Source: Sediminibacterium sp. UBA657
GTDB lineage: Bacteria > Bacteroidota > Bacteroidia > Chitinophagales > Chitinophagaceae
DNA length: 64,000 nucleotides
Direction: 5' to 3'
Assembly: GCA_002299885.1 (NCBI GenBank)
Contig: DBOB01000004.1
Location: 1 to 64,000, forward strand
The translations under genes were made by a program, and so were the position numbers. The notes beneath the pieces were generated by a model. The model searched no databases, was not told the DNA's origin, and worked only from the letters and a program-made list of their open reading frames with translations. Below are positions 51,964-62,082 of the stretch, one piece after another; within the stretch, counting starts at the first letter, position 1, and every line of letters begins with the position of its first letter.

Positions 51964-53766
51964 TTATTGTGCAGACTGTTTTGTTGCTTTGCTACGCTCA
52001 TTCTCGTCCAATAAAGACTTACGCATACGAACCGACTTTGGTGTTACCTCGATACACTCGTCAAATTGAATATACTCCATACACTCTTCTAAAGTGTATT
52101 GTACTTTTGGTGTGATACGAACACTATCATCACTTCCGCTCGCACGGTGGTTCGTTAATTTTTTCATTTCCACCGCGTTGATATTCAAATCACCTGGCTT
52201 AATGTGTTCTGCTAATACTTGACCAGCATATACTTCTTCACCTGGCTCAATAAAGAAACGACCTCTATCTTGTAATTTATCAATTGAATACGCAGTGGTG
52301 GTACCGCCTGTTTTTGCAATCAAAACTCCATTGCTTCTTCCAGGAATTGGTCCTTTCCAAGGCTTGTATTCATTGAAACGGTGCGCCATTACAGCTTCAC
52401 CTGCTGTTTGTGTTAACATCTGAGAACGTAATCCAATCAATCCTCTAGAAGGAATATCAAATTCTAAGTGTTGCATAGTTCCCTTCGATTCCATGATCAA
52501 CATTTCACCTTTCTTTTGTGTTACTAAGTCGATTACTTTACCGCTATAATCGGAAGGCACATCTACTACTAATATTTCAAATGGCTCATGTTTCTTTCCA
52601 TCTATATCTTTTACCAAAACCTGAGGATTACCTACAGTTAATTCATAACCTTCACGACGCATTGTCTCTACTAGTACACCTAAGTGTAAGATACCACGAC
52701 CATACACCAAGAAGCTATCCGCACTATCTGTTTCTTCTACACGTAATGCTAAATTCTTTTCGGTTTCTTTGATCAAACGATCACGGATATGTCGGGAAGT
52801 AACAAACTTTCCTTCCTTACCAAAGAATGGTGAGTTGTTAATACTAAAAGTCATACTCATTGTAGGTTCATCTACACTGATCACTGGTAATGCTTCAGGA
52901 TTTTCTGGATCAGCTATAGTATCACCAATGTTGAATTCTTCTAAACCAACCACAGCACATAAGTCACCAGAAACTACTTCTGTTACTTTACGCTTACCCA
53001 TTCCTTCAAATACGTATAATTCTTTTACTTTATTTTTTTTGATGCTACCATCTGCTTGCACCAAAACAATATTTTGGTTTTCTTTGATGGTACCTCTTTC
53101 TACTTTTCCAATTGCAATACGACCTAAGAAGGTAGAATAATCTAATGAAGTGATTTGCATTTGTGTATGTCCTTCCTTCACATCTGGACCTGGAACATAT
53201 TTTAAGATACCATCCATTAAAGGTGTGATATCTTCACATTGCGTCAATGATTCATTGAACCAACCATTTTTTCCACTACCATAAAAAGTAGGGAAGTTCA
53301 ATTGCTCCTCGGTTGCATCTAAGTTGAAGAATAATTCAAATACTGCATCATGTACTTCATCAGGACGACAGTTTTCTTTATCTACTTTATTGATAATTAC
53401 AATTGGTTTTAAATTCAATTGCAATGCTTTTTGTAATACAAAACGAGTTTGTGGCATTGGTCCTTCAAAAGCATCCACCAACAAACAAACACCGTCTGCC
53501 ATCTTCAAAACACGCTCTACCTCACCACCAAAGTCAGAGTGACCTGGAGTATCGATTACGTTAATTTTTACACCTTTATAGGTTACCGAAGCGTTCTTAC
53601 TCAAGATAGTGATACCTCTTTCACGCTCCAACTCGTTGCTATCCATGATTAAGTCACCAGTCTCCTGGTTGTCTCTGAATACTTTAGTTGCGTGTAAAAT
53701 TTTGTCTACCAAGGTTGTTTTACCGTGGTCAACGTGCGCGATAATCGCAATGTTTCTTATTTCCAT
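51964..53766 (-). CDS. typA: Translational GTPase TypA/BipA
   Basis: A 600-residue ribosome-associated GTPase of the EF-G family, involved in 50S assembly and growth under stress. G1 is AHVDHGKTTLVD, then RGITI, DTPGHSDF, NKVDKENCRP. The beta-barrel and EF-G-like domains follow, and the TypA-specific C-terminal domain holds ITPKVQYTLEECMEYIQFDECIEVTPKSVRMRK. It is complete. Its -7 box lies 17 bases upstream. Confidence 0.98.
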   Translation of the reverse strand: MEIRNIAIIAHVDHGKTTLVDKILHATKVFRDNQETGDLIMDSNELERERGITILSKNASVTYKGVKINVIDTPGHSDFGGEVERVLKMADGVCLLVDAFEGPMPQTRFVLQKALQLNLKPIVIINKVDKENCRPDEVHDAVFELFFNLDATEEQLNFPTFYGSGKNGWFNESLTQCEDITPLMDGILKYVPGPDVKEGHTQMQITSLDYSTFLGRIAIGKVERGTIKENQNIVLVQADGSIKKNKVKELYVFEGMGKRKVTEVVSGDLCAVVGLEEFNIGDTIADPENPEALPVISVDEPTMSMTFSINNSPFFGKEGKFVTSRHIRDRLIKETEKNLALRVEETDSADSFLVYGRGILHLGVLVETMRREGYELTVGNPQVLVKDIDGKKHEPFEILVVDVPSDYSGKVIDLVTQKKGEMLIMESKGTMQHLEFDIPSRGLIGLRSQMLTQTAGEAVMAHRFNEYKPWKGPIPGRSNGVLIAKTGGTTTAYSIDKLQDRGRFFIEPGEEVYAGQVLAEHIKPGDLNINAVEMKKLTNHRASGSDDSVRITPKVQYTLEECMEYIQFDECIEVTPKSVRMRKSLLDENERSKATKQSAQ

Positions 53767-53782
53767 GTGCTGTTTTGAGGCT

Positions 53783-53791
53783 GCAAAGGTA
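53783..53791 (-). promoter_or_regulatory. -7 box of typA
   Basis: The minus strand reads TACCTTTGC, an exact match to TAnnTTTGC, giving a leader of under 15 bases. Confidence 0.55.
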
Positions 53792-53842
53792 CGCCGTTTA
53801 CAGTCCTAAAAAAAACTATTGGGGAAAAAGGATTATTAAGCT

Positions 53843-54937
53843 TTAGATACGAATATATATTCTAAATTTATCTAATACATAACCCAATAACCAGCAAAGC
53901 AACATGAAGGAAATGGCAAAGAAAAGAGATCCCCAATAAGGGTTAAATTGAGTGAACCCTAGCTGATACAACCAGTCAAATGCAGTTGTATAACCTGAAG
54001 GTCCTTTAATTAAATTCAAACTAATGAGCAAAATCTCTGAAAAAAGGTAGATCACAAGCGGATTTTTTCCAAAAATTCCAAAAAATCTAGAAAATTGATG
54101 TTGACGATTTATGTCTACCCTGTAAATGATGGTAGCCAAAATGATCATGTTTATTCCAATTGTTAGCACTACAAAAGAGCTGGTCCAAAGTTTTTTGTTG
54201 ATGGGAAATAAAAAATCCCACATAAAGGCTAAAAATACGAAGCCAGCACCCCACATAAATAAGTGTGTTAACCCTTCATAGGTTTTCCCGTTTGTTTTTA
54301 CAAAGTTGCCAATGATAAAGCCCACTAAAATATTTACAATCGATGGCAAAGTGCTAAGCAATCCTTCTGGATCAAAAGCGATGCCCTCTCCTTGGTATAA
54401 ATGGTTTGGTCCAAGCAAGTAAAGATCTAACCTTAAAACGGCATTTCCAGTTAAACTAAAAGGATCTCCTGATTGGCCAAAACGAACAGCAAGATACCAA
54501 TAGGTTAATAAAAGCACAGCAGTCAATACCTTGACCACTCTTTCATGCATAAAATGTACAATCAAAGCAGCAAAAAAGTATGCAAGTGCAATACGTTGTA
54601 AAACACCAAAAATTCTAGTATCCTGTATGTCCCCGGTGAATGGAAACCAGTACATTAAAAAGCCTAGGACAAATAAAATAATACTGCGTTTGAAAATGGT
54701 AAGCAGCACTTTTGCTCTGCCCGTTTTTTCTATATTGGGTAAAACAAAACTTAGTGAGTTACCTATTGCAAATAAAAAGGATGGAAAAACTAAATCGGCA
54801 GGTGTGAAACCATGCCAGCTAGCATGTCTAAAAGGTGCAAAAGTATGTAATGCATCCCCAGGAGTATTAACAATGATCATCAAACAAATTGTCATACCTC
54901 GAAAAACATCCAATGATAAAAACCTTTCTTTATTCAT
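53843..54937 (-). CDS. Membrane acyltransferase, heparan-alpha-glucosaminide N-acetyltransferase-like (DUF5009)
   Basis: A 364-residue protein with about ten membrane helices. It opens with RFLSLDVFRGMTICLMIIVNTPGD, the family signature, followed by ASWHGFTPADLVFPSFLFAIGNS holding the His proposed to carry acetyl groups. Human HGSNAT moves acetyl from cytosolic acetyl-CoA to glucosamine across the lysosomal membrane; bacterial members probably acetylate cell-surface or imported sugars (inference). It is divergent from the alpha/beta hydrolase gene. Confidence 0.9.
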   Translation of the reverse strand: MNKERFLSLDVFRGMTICLMIIVNTPGDALHTFAPFRHASWHGFTPADLVFPSFLFAIGNSLSFVLPNIEKTGRAKVLLTIFKRSIILFVLGFLMYWFPFTGDIQDTRIFGVLQRIALAYFFAALIVHFMHERVVKVLTAVLLLTYWYLAVRFGQSGDPFSLTGNAVLRLDLYLLGPNHLYQGEGIAFDPEGLLSTLPSIVNILVGFIIGNFVKTNGKTYEGLTHLFMWGAGFVFLAFMWDFLFPINKKLWTSSFVVLTIGINMIILATIIYRVDINRQHQFSRFFGIFGKNPLVIYLFSEILLISLNLIKGPSGYTTAFDWLYQLGFTQFNPYWGSLFFAISFMLLCWLLGYVLDKFRIYIRI

Positions 54938-55017
54938 GTCTGCAATTTAGTGGATTTAGATCAGCAAAATATTTTTTTAAGGCCATCAAAATAACTAGCT
55001 TTAAAAAAAATAACCAA

Positions 55018-56001
55018 ATGCGTATATTAAAAATAGTCATTCTTTGCTTTTTTGCTTTAATTGTTATTTATTTTTTAGGCCCCAAGCCTTCAGAGCCTGT
55101 ATTGAGCGAAGCATTGCCACCAGTGGCAAGTATCAATACCCTTGATGCTTATATCACAGCAATGGAAGCTCCATATAAGATTAAGCCCAACAATGAAGCA
55201 AAAATTATTTGGGCAGACAGTAGTAAATCACAAACAGAATATGCCATTGTTTATTTACATGGATTTAGTGCAAGCCAAATGGAAGGCGACCCAGTGCATC
55301 AAAATATTGCCAAACAATTTAATTGTAATTTATACTTAGCAAGACTAGCAGAACATGGTATTGATACCACCGAAGACCTCGTGAATCTAACTGCAGATCA
55401 ATATTGGGAATCTGCAAAATTAGCCTATGCTATTGGAAAACAAATTGGAAAGAAAGTGATTTTAATGAGCACTTCTACTGGTGGCACTTTAGCATTGCAA
55501 TTAGCAGCAACTTATCCTGAAATTGCAGGCTTAATTTTGTATTCGCCAAATATTGAGGTATTCAATCCATCTGCACCATTACTTGATAACCCATGGGGAT
55601 TGCAGATTGGTAGAGCCGTTTTAAAAAGTAATTATGTGGATATAAAATACAAAGACTCCTCTTACCCAAAATATTGGAATAGCCATTATAGAATAGAAGG
55701 AGTTGTCGCATTGCAAAATTTATTAGAAGCAACAATGACAGAAGCTACTTTTAAAAAGATTCATCAACCTACGCTAGCATTGTATTATTATAAGGATGAA
55801 GCTCATCAGGACAATGTTGTTAAAGTGAGTGCCATTCAAAAAATGATGCAACAAATTGCTACTCCAGGTAATTTAAAAATGGAAATGGCCATACCAAATG
55901 CAGGGAATCATGTAATTGCATCACCAATCGTTTCAAAAGATATTGTAAGTGTGGAGCAAGCCACAGCAAAATTTATGAAAGAGGTGATCATAAAAGAATA
56001 G
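55018..56001 (+). CDS. Membrane-anchored alpha/beta hydrolase
   Basis: A 327-residue protein from the ATG at 55018, chosen because it begins a membrane anchor (ILKIVILCFFALIVIYFLG); upstream codons in the frame have no conserved features. The hydrolase fold shows VYLHGFSASQ (oxyanion loop) and the nucleophile Ser153 in MSTSTGGT, where Ser replaces the first Gly of GxSxG. The acid and His are probably in YKDEAHQDN and NAGNHVIASP. It resembles the carboxylesterase/monoacylglycerol-lipase group; the substrate is unknown. Confidence 0.88.
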   Translation: MRILKIVILCFFALIVIYFLGPKPSEPVLSEALPPVASINTLDAYITAMEAPYKIKPNNEAKIIWADSSKSQTEYAIVYLHGFSASQMEGDPVHQNIAKQFNCNLYLARLAEHGIDTTEDLVNLTADQYWESAKLAYAIGKQIGKKVILMSTSTGGTLALQLAATYPEIAGLILYSPNIEVFNPSAPLLDNPWGLQIGRAVLKSNYVDIKYKDSSYPKYWNSHYRIEGVVALQNLLEATMTEATFKKIHQPTLALYYYKDEAHQDNVVKVSAIQKMMQQIATPGNLKMEMAIPNAGNHVIASPIVSKDIVSVEQATAKFMKEVIIKE

Positions 56002-56005
56002 CTAA

Positions 56006-57100
56006 TTAATGATCAGAAGCAAGTGCTACAGCAATTTTAGAATCGGCTGTGCCATAGTATAAATACCATTGAGTTTTATAGTACACTAAGCCTTCTACAA
56101 AACATACATTATTGACCTCTCCTTTTAATTCATAAGGTTTATCAGGTTGAATGAAAGGCTTAACTGCTCTATCTATAAGCTTATAAGGTGCAGCGGTATC
56201 AAATAAAGCCTGTGCAGCTGCATAAGTAAATTTTGGACTAGTTGGATCGTTGTTATTCGCTGCATTGCTGCTATTGTAAATAAGTACAATACCTTTTGGA
56301 GTATACAATGCATAAGGACCAGGCTCTACCAAACGACTATCAAAATAACCAGGCCTTGGGGTAAGCACCGAGACAAGTTTTTTACTTTCTTCGTTTTCCA
56401 AAACCTCCCAATGTAATAAATCGCTAGAGTAAGCCATGAATAAATCGGTGTCACCAAAATACATCCAGTATTTATTATTGATTTTCTTAGCAACTATTTT
56501 TTCACCAATGCGCTCTGCAACAATTGCACCCGACTTGGACCAAGTATTGATGTATTTAGGATGCGTTAATACAGGACCTTGTTTTTGAAAATAAATTAAA
56601 TCCTTTGAAGTAGCAAAACATAAACGAGCTGTTTTACCATCATAAGCAGTATAAGTTAAAATATATCCTCCTGCTGGATTTTCTACAATTCTTGGATCTT
56701 CAATACCGCCCTTACCTTCATATATAGCAAAGCTATCTTTAGCAGGATAAAAAATAGGTTGCGCTTGCCTTTTAAAATAAATGCCATCCTCACTAATGGC
56801 AAGGCCTATGCGAGAAGTCATCGCACTGTCTTGTGCGCGGTATAATAAATATACTTTTCCATCCTTGACAAGTGCTGTGGGATTTAAAACATTTTTAGCT
56901 TCCCATTGTACGGTATCGTTTTGCAAAGGGCAGAAAAAACGACTGCTAGTATCCGGTACTAAAATTGGATTGACTATGTCTACTTTATTAAAACTAGGTG
57001 CCCAGTCGGTGATGTTCTTATTTTCATTCTTATCATCGTTAGGGCTACTCGTACAAGCAGCTAATAAAATCAAAAAACACAATAAAGAATTTTGTTTCAT
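56006..57100 (-). CDS. GH130-like glycosidase/phosphorylase lipoprotein
   Basis: A 364-residue protein with lipobox LLAAC (Cys16) and a five-bladed propeller pattern. NPTALVKDGKVYLLYRAQD, GGIEDPRIV with the likely catalytic Asp135, KSGAIVAE, RLVEPGPYALYT and YLYYGTADSKIAVA match the GH130 (mannoside phosphorylase/mannosidase) family rather than GH43. Substrates of GH130 are beta-mannosides. The lipid anchor places it on a membrane surface. It starts 9 bases after the RND pump gene, an unusual partner. Confidence 0.85.
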   Translation of the reverse strand: MKQNSLLCFLILLAACTSSPNDDKNENKNITDWAPSFNKVDIVNPILVPDTSSRFFCPLQNDTVQWEAKNVLNPTALVKDGKVYLLYRAQDSAMTSRIGLAISEDGIYFKRQAQPIFYPAKDSFAIYEGKGGIEDPRIVENPAGGYILTYTAYDGKTARLCFATSKDLIYFQKQGPVLTHPKYINTWSKSGAIVAERIGEKIVAKKINNKYWMYFGDTDLFMAYSSDLLHWEVLENEESKKLVSVLTPRPGYFDSRLVEPGPYALYTPKGIVLIYNSSNAANNNDPTSPKFTYAAAQALFDTAAPYKLIDRAVKPFIQPDKPYELKGEVNNVCFVEGLVYYKTQWYLYYGTADSKIAVALASDH

Positions 57101-57109
57101 ATTTACTTA

Positions 57110-60100
57110 TTAGTCTACAACGCGTTTATGTTTAGAAGACAGATAAGTATATACTGCAGGTATTACAAATAAAGTTAAAATTAAAGAGAACATTAGACCT
57201 CCTACAATAACTGTACCTAAAGGTTTTCTACTTGTTGCAGCAGCACCTAAGCTAATAGCAATAGGCAATGCACCCAATGCTGTTGCTAAGCTGGTCATTA
57301 AAATTGGTCTTAGACGTTGTGCCGCAGCTTCTAAAACAGCTTCCTTAATTGATAAGCCCGCCTCTCTTTTCTTATTAGCGAATTCCACAATTAAGATGCC
57401 ATTCTTGGTCACCAAGCCTATCAACATAATAATACCAATTTGCGAGAATATATTTAATGTTTGATCCAACATCCATAAGGAAATCAATGCGCCCGCTATA
57501 GCCAATGGTACAGTAATCATGATGATGAAAGGATCTGTGAAACTTTCAAACTGTGCTGCAAGTACCAAGTAAATCAAAATCAATGCCAATAATAAAGCAT
57601 AAGAAGTATTTGAAGCACTTTCTTTAAAGTCTCTAGAAGGACCGCCCAAAGCAGTTTGGAAACTTTCATCTAATTTCTCTTTTGCAATACGCTCCATGGC
57701 ATTCACACCGTCACCAATTGTTTTCCCCTCTGCTAAAGAAGCAGAAATGGTAGCTGAATTAAAACGATTATAGTGGTAAAGATTTGGAGGATTACTATTC
57801 TCTTCAATTGTCAATACACTTGAAATAGGAATACTTTCGCCACGACTATTTCTAATATATATTTTACTGATATCCGTAGGTGTGTTACGATCCGATTTAG
57901 GCACCTGTGTAATCACTTCATATTGACGATCGTTCATGATGAAATATGCTGAACGTGCGCCACTAAATGCAGATTGTAATGCCTGAGATATATCTGCTGT
58001 GGATAAGCCAAGATCCTTGGCACGCATACGATCAATTGTCAAATCTAATTCTGGTTTATTGAATTTTAGATTCACATCCACATTTTGGAAAGTTTTATCT
58101 TTTCTTGCTGCTTCTAAAAACTCAGGAATCACTTTTCTGATTTTCTGGAAATCTAAGTTTTGAATGATGAACTGCACTGGCAAAGAACCACGAGACATCA
58201 TACCTACAGAAATAGTTTGTTCTTCTATAGAGAAAATACGAACGTTTTTAAAGCGTTTAAATTTCTTATTTAAATCTGCAGCAATTTCAGATTGTGTTCT
58301 AGTTCTTTCTGTTACATCCACCATACCTAGTCTACCAGATGCTCCAGTGCTTCCACCTCCCCATGCAGGCACGCTACCCCAAGTGAAAGCTTGTTCAGGA
58401 ATAGAATCTTGCATAATTCGAATGGCTTTGAATAATTCTGCTCTTAGGTCCTCATAACTGGTTCCTTCCGCTGCTGACATAGAAAAACGAACAGAACTTT
58501 TATCTTCCATAGGCGCTAGCTCTGACTGAATATTTTTTCCAATAAGAATAATCAATACAAAACAAATGCCCACAATCACCCATGCCATCCATCTAATTTG
58601 TAAAAATTTCGCAAGTCCATTTTTATATCCTAATTCCATTCCTTTAAAGAATGGCTCGGTGCGTTCGTAGAATTTCCCATGTTCTCCGCCATTTCTGTTC
58701 AAGTACACATTCAACACTGGCGTAATGGTTAGGGATACAAATGCTGAAACTAAAACAGCACCTGCAACCACCACACCAAATTCTTTAAATAACGAACCTA
58801 CAAAACCTTGTAAGAAGATAACAGGTAAGAATACAACTGCCAAGGTGATAGAAGTAGATACGACTGCAAAGAAAATTTCCTTACTGCCCTCTCTGGCAGC
58901 CTCTTTGATAGGAAGTCCTTCCTCTAGTTTTCTGAAAATATTTTCGGTGACCACAATTCCATCGTCCACTACAAGGCCAGTTGCTAATACGATCGCCAAT
59001 AAAGTCAATACATTAATTGAGAAACCTGCCAAATACATAATAAAGAAAGTAGCAATCAAAGAAATTGGAATATCAATTAATGGTCTAATCGCAATCAGCC
59101 AATTTCTGAAGAAGAAGAAGATAACCAATACCACCAGTGTAAATGAAATTACAATGGTTTCTTTTACTTCCGACAATGCTCGACGTACATTCTTGGTATT
59201 GTCAATAGGTATTGCAAATTCAATATCTGATTTATTTTGTGCTTTTACTTCTTCTAATCTTTTATAAAATTCGTCAGCAATATTAATTTGATTGGCACCA
59301 GGTTGAGGAGAGATCGTTAACATCACCACAGGCACACCGTTAAAATATGTGCCCTGATCTTCTTGCTCTGGACCAAGCTCCACTTTTGCAATATCCCCTA
59401 GTCTTACAATACCGTCAGCATCTTCTTTGATAATAATATTTCTAAAGTCTGCTTCGGTAGACAATCTTCCTAATGTACGAATGATAAATTCTGATTTATT
59501 GCCATAAATACGGCCAGAAGGCAATTCTACGTTTTCTTTATTGAGTGCCGTTTGAATATCATTGAATGCGATTCCAAATGCATTTAATAAATCTGTATTT
59601 GGAAAAATACGCATCGATAAACGCTTCCCACGAACTCCAACACTAGTCACTTCGTCAATTGTCTGAAACCTTTGTTGCAAGACATTCTCAGCATATTCAG
59701 TTAATTCCAATAATCCTTTTGTCTTACTTCTTAAAGTAAGCATTAAAATAAAGTCTCCACTTGCATCTGCTTTTGAAACTACTGGAGGATTATTAATATC
59801 TTCTGGTAAACTTCTCGTAGCCTGTGATACTTTATCTCTTACATCATTCGCTGCTGTCTCTAAATTCACACCTAAATTAAACTCGACAGTAATATTTGAA
59901 TTACCTACAGAACTTGAAGAATTGATTGTACGAATTCCAGGGATACCATTAATAGCTTTCTCCAATGGTTCTGTAATTTGACTTTGAATCACTTCGGAGT
60001 TCGCACCTGTATAGGAGGTTTGCACCGAAATGATAGGTGGGTCAATCGCAGGATATTCTCTTAATGCTAAAAAAGAATAACCAACCAAACCAAAAATGAT

Positions 60101-60163
60101 AATCGCAATATTCATCACAGTGGCTAACACTGGACGTTTTAACGAGAGTTCCGATATATTCAT
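57110..60163 (-). CDS. RND efflux transporter, HAE1/AcrB-like
   Basis: A 1017-residue inner-membrane proton-driven pump. It opens ISELSLKRPVLATVMNIAIIIFGLVGYSFL, has two periplasmic porter regions and twelve membrane helices. The helix-4 relay acids are in VLATGLVVDDGIVVTENIFRKLEEG, and the second half shows NGILIVEFANKKREAG. The sequence is of the hydrophobic-substrate type. The adaptor gene lies 24 bases upstream; no outer-membrane channel gene is in the cluster, so it must borrow one. Confidence 0.97.
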   Translation of the reverse strand: MNISELSLKRPVLATVMNIAIIIFGLVGYSFLALREYPAIDPPIISVQTSYTGANSEVIQSQITEPLEKAINGIPGIRTINSSSSVGNSNITVEFNLGVNLETAANDVRDKVSQATRSLPEDINNPPVVSKADASGDFILMLTLRSKTKGLLELTEYAENVLQQRFQTIDEVTSVGVRGKRLSMRIFPNTDLLNAFGIAFNDIQTALNKENVELPSGRIYGNKSEFIIRTLGRLSTEADFRNIIIKEDADGIVRLGDIAKVELGPEQEDQGTYFNGVPVVMLTISPQPGANQINIADEFYKRLEEVKAQNKSDIEFAIPIDNTKNVRRALSEVKETIVISFTLVVLVIFFFFRNWLIAIRPLIDIPISLIATFFIMYLAGFSINVLTLLAIVLATGLVVDDGIVVTENIFRKLEEGLPIKEAAREGSKEIFFAVVSTSITLAVVFLPVIFLQGFVGSLFKEFGVVVAGAVLVSAFVSLTITPVLNVYLNRNGGEHGKFYERTEPFFKGMELGYKNGLAKFLQIRWMAWVIVGICFVLIILIGKNIQSELAPMEDKSSVRFSMSAAEGTSYEDLRAELFKAIRIMQDSIPEQAFTWGSVPAWGGGSTGASGRLGMVDVTERTRTQSEIAADLNKKFKRFKNVRIFSIEEQTISVGMMSRGSLPVQFIIQNLDFQKIRKVIPEFLEAARKDKTFQNVDVNLKFNKPELDLTIDRMRAKDLGLSTADISQALQSAFSGARSAYFIMNDRQYEVITQVPKSDRNTPTDISKIYIRNSRGESIPISSVLTIEENSNPPNLYHYNRFNSATISASLAEGKTIGDGVNAMERIAKEKLDESFQTALGGPSRDFKESASNTSYALLLALILIYLVLAAQFESFTDPFIIMITVPLAIAGALISLWMLDQTLNIFSQIGIIMLIGLVTKNGILIVEFANKKREAGLSIKEAVLEAAAQRLRPILMTSLATALGALPIAISLGAAATSRKPLGTVIVGGLMFSLILTLFVIPAVYTYLSSKHKRVVD

Positions 60164-60187
60164 CTCAATAATGTATTAATTGTGAGC

Positions 60188-61237
60188 CTACTTAATGATG
60201 TCAACAAGTGGCAATGTCTTCCCGATTTTTAAATCACTTCCGTCTCTTACAAAAAGCATCCCTGCAACAATCAAGCTATCGCCTACTTGTACACCAGATG
60301 TAATTTCAACACCAGAAGCTGTGCGATACCCTGTCTCCACATTGATAAATTTTGCTTTACCATTTTTAACTACAACTAGTTGCTTTACTTTAGAATCAGG
60401 AATAATGATATTAGAAGGAACCAATATACTTGGCTTTTGTTGATTTTCTCCAAGGAATACTTTTGTATAAGCACCTGGTAGCAACTTGCCTTGTAAATTA
60501 GCACGTACTTTAATATTACGAGATGTAGCAATAATTTGAGGTTCAATTGCAGCAATCGTCGCTATCATTTTAACGCCCGGATTAGCAATGCTTTCCACCG
60601 TTACCTTCTTGCCTACTTTAATATAATTTTGATAGATTTCTGGAAGGGTAAAGTCTACTTTCAGTTGGTCAACTTTTTGTAAGGTAACAATTGTTGTTGC
60701 TGTGCTGATATAAGCCCCAAGACTTACTTGCTTCAATCCCATCTGACCAGCAAAAGGCGCTTTAATCACCGTTTTATCAATTAAAGATTGGGTATAAGCC
60801 ATGTCTGCTTTCAAACTATTTACTTGTTGTAAGCTAATATCATAATCACTTTGATTGATTCCTTTAGCTTGTACTAATTTGTAATTTCTTTGTTCAGTGA
60901 TTGTTGCTAATGCTAATTGTACTTTTATTTTTTGCATTTGAGCTTGCAAATCTGCATCATTTAACTTGGCGAGCACTGTACCTGCAGCCACCATTTTACC
61001 TTCAGGAATTTGTAAAAAAACAATACGGCCATTGGTTTCTGGACGTATATCTACAAATTCACTAGCCACCACTGAACCATTTACTTCAATGACTTTATCA
61101 ATGACTTGCGTAGCAGCAATTGCTATATCCACAGATACTGGTGCATTCGCATTGAATTTATCAGTTGGCTTTGTTTTTTCCTTACAAGCAACCAATCCTA
61201 AGATCAGGATGAAGGCAACATAATTTAACTTTCTCAA
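60188..61237 (-). CDS. RND efflux periplasmic adaptor lipoprotein
   Basis: A 349-residue membrane-fusion protein with lipobox LVAC (Cys18). The biotinyl/lipoyl half-motifs are GRIVFLQIPEGKMVAAGTVLAKLND and IDKTVIKAPFAGQMGLKQVSLGAYIS, around a short coiled-coil hairpin (about 95-145). The beta-barrel and membrane-proximal domains follow. It bridges the RND pump to an outer-membrane channel and is the first gene of the operon. Confidence 0.95.
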   Translation of the reverse strand: MRKLNYVAFILILGLVACKEKTKPTDKFNANAPVSVDIAIAATQVIDKVIEVNGSVVASEFVDIRPETNGRIVFLQIPEGKMVAAGTVLAKLNDADLQAQMQKIKVQLALATITEQRNYKLVQAKGINQSDYDISLQQVNSLKADMAYTQSLIDKTVIKAPFAGQMGLKQVSLGAYISTATTIVTLQKVDQLKVDFTLPEIYQNYIKVGKKVTVESIANPGVKMIATIAAIEPQIIATSRNIKVRANLQGKLLPGAYTKVFLGENQQKPSILVPSNIIIPDSKVKQLVVVKNGKAKFINVETGYRTASGVEITSGVQVGDSLIVAGMLFVRDGSDLKIGKTLPLVDIIK

Positions 61238-61310
61238 ATTGGTCTAATTTTAGTGCTTAAAGATAGCTAAAATGACATGTTTTTGGAAAGAAAATAGATG
61301 AATGGTTGAA

Positions 61311-62042
61311 TTATCGGCCTTGTTTAAATTGGATGAATTTCTGTTGAATAAAGTAGCCTAGCTCCAGGTCGTTCAATAATGCTAGGGTTGGATAGGATGG
61401 TTTACAGTATTCCATAAACACTTCTAGCCTTGGACCATCTAATTTAGTTAGTTTTTGGACAAAGCGCTTAGTAAAGCGATAGTTAATGTACTTTTCCTGT
61501 TCCTGGTATATTAGCCTATTTTGCAAAAATTGGGAGTTTCGGTTCTGCTTGAAACTGAACATTTTGATTATTTCATTCAGGTCAAATCCAATGCTTATCC
61601 CACCATTACCAAAAATATTTTGTTGGGGACTAAACCTTAAGCCAGGTTGATTGAAATTAAAGTATTTAGCATAATCCATCCGATTCAAAATTGAATCATA
61701 CCTATAATAACTATTGCGCACGGTCACATCGGGCAGATCTATGCCATTCAGGTGAATCATGATATTAAAATTACTCAGGTCTTCAATTTCATCTAGTCCA
61801 TATTTTTGAGTGTTTTTCCCGAATAAAGAAAATGATATAGAGTCTTTGGCCTGCATGGTGATTAAGTAACGACCTAAGGAATCGGTTTGTGTTCTACTAT
61901 ATTTTGAATAAACCATTACTGCTTCAATAGGACTTCTCCCAGAAATATCATAGACCACACCACTAACGGTGCGCATCTGAGCCTTAACCGAGGAAAAGGC
62001 AAAACAAGTCAATAAAAAAAATAGTAGGACAGGTTGTTTCAT
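61311..62042 (-). CDS. Carboxypeptidase-regulatory-like domain protein
   Basis: A 243-residue exported protein from the ATG at 62042, chosen because it starts the signal peptide (PVLLFFLLTCFAFSSVKAQ). The N-terminal part, TVSGVVYDISGRSPIEAVMVYSKYSRTQTDSLGRYLI, is a carboxypeptidase-regulatory-like (CarbopepD_reg_2) fold. The rest has no motif I recognise but is rich in Phe, Tyr and Asn. Such proteins are frequent in Bacteroidetes and of unknown role. It lies 40 bases after chrA. Confidence 0.82.
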   Translation of the reverse strand: MKQPVLLFFLLTCFAFSSVKAQMRTVSGVVYDISGRSPIEAVMVYSKYSRTQTDSLGRYLITMQAKDSISFSLFGKNTQKYGLDEIEDLSNFNIMIHLNGIDLPDVTVRNSYYRYDSILNRMDYAKYFNFNQPGLRFSPQQNIFGNGGISIGFDLNEIIKMFSFKQNRNSQFLQNRLIYQEQEKYINYRFTKRFVQKLTKLDGPRLEVFMEYCKPSYPTLALLNDLELGYFIQQKFIQFKQGR

Positions 62043-62082
62043 GAATGGCTGTAAAAATAAACAATTCAAGTCTATATGGATG

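Noticed and set aside
58725..59267. 180-codon open frame antisense to the RND pump
   Set aside because: Composition is a shadow of the pump's membrane-helix codons; the pump is intact over the same bases.
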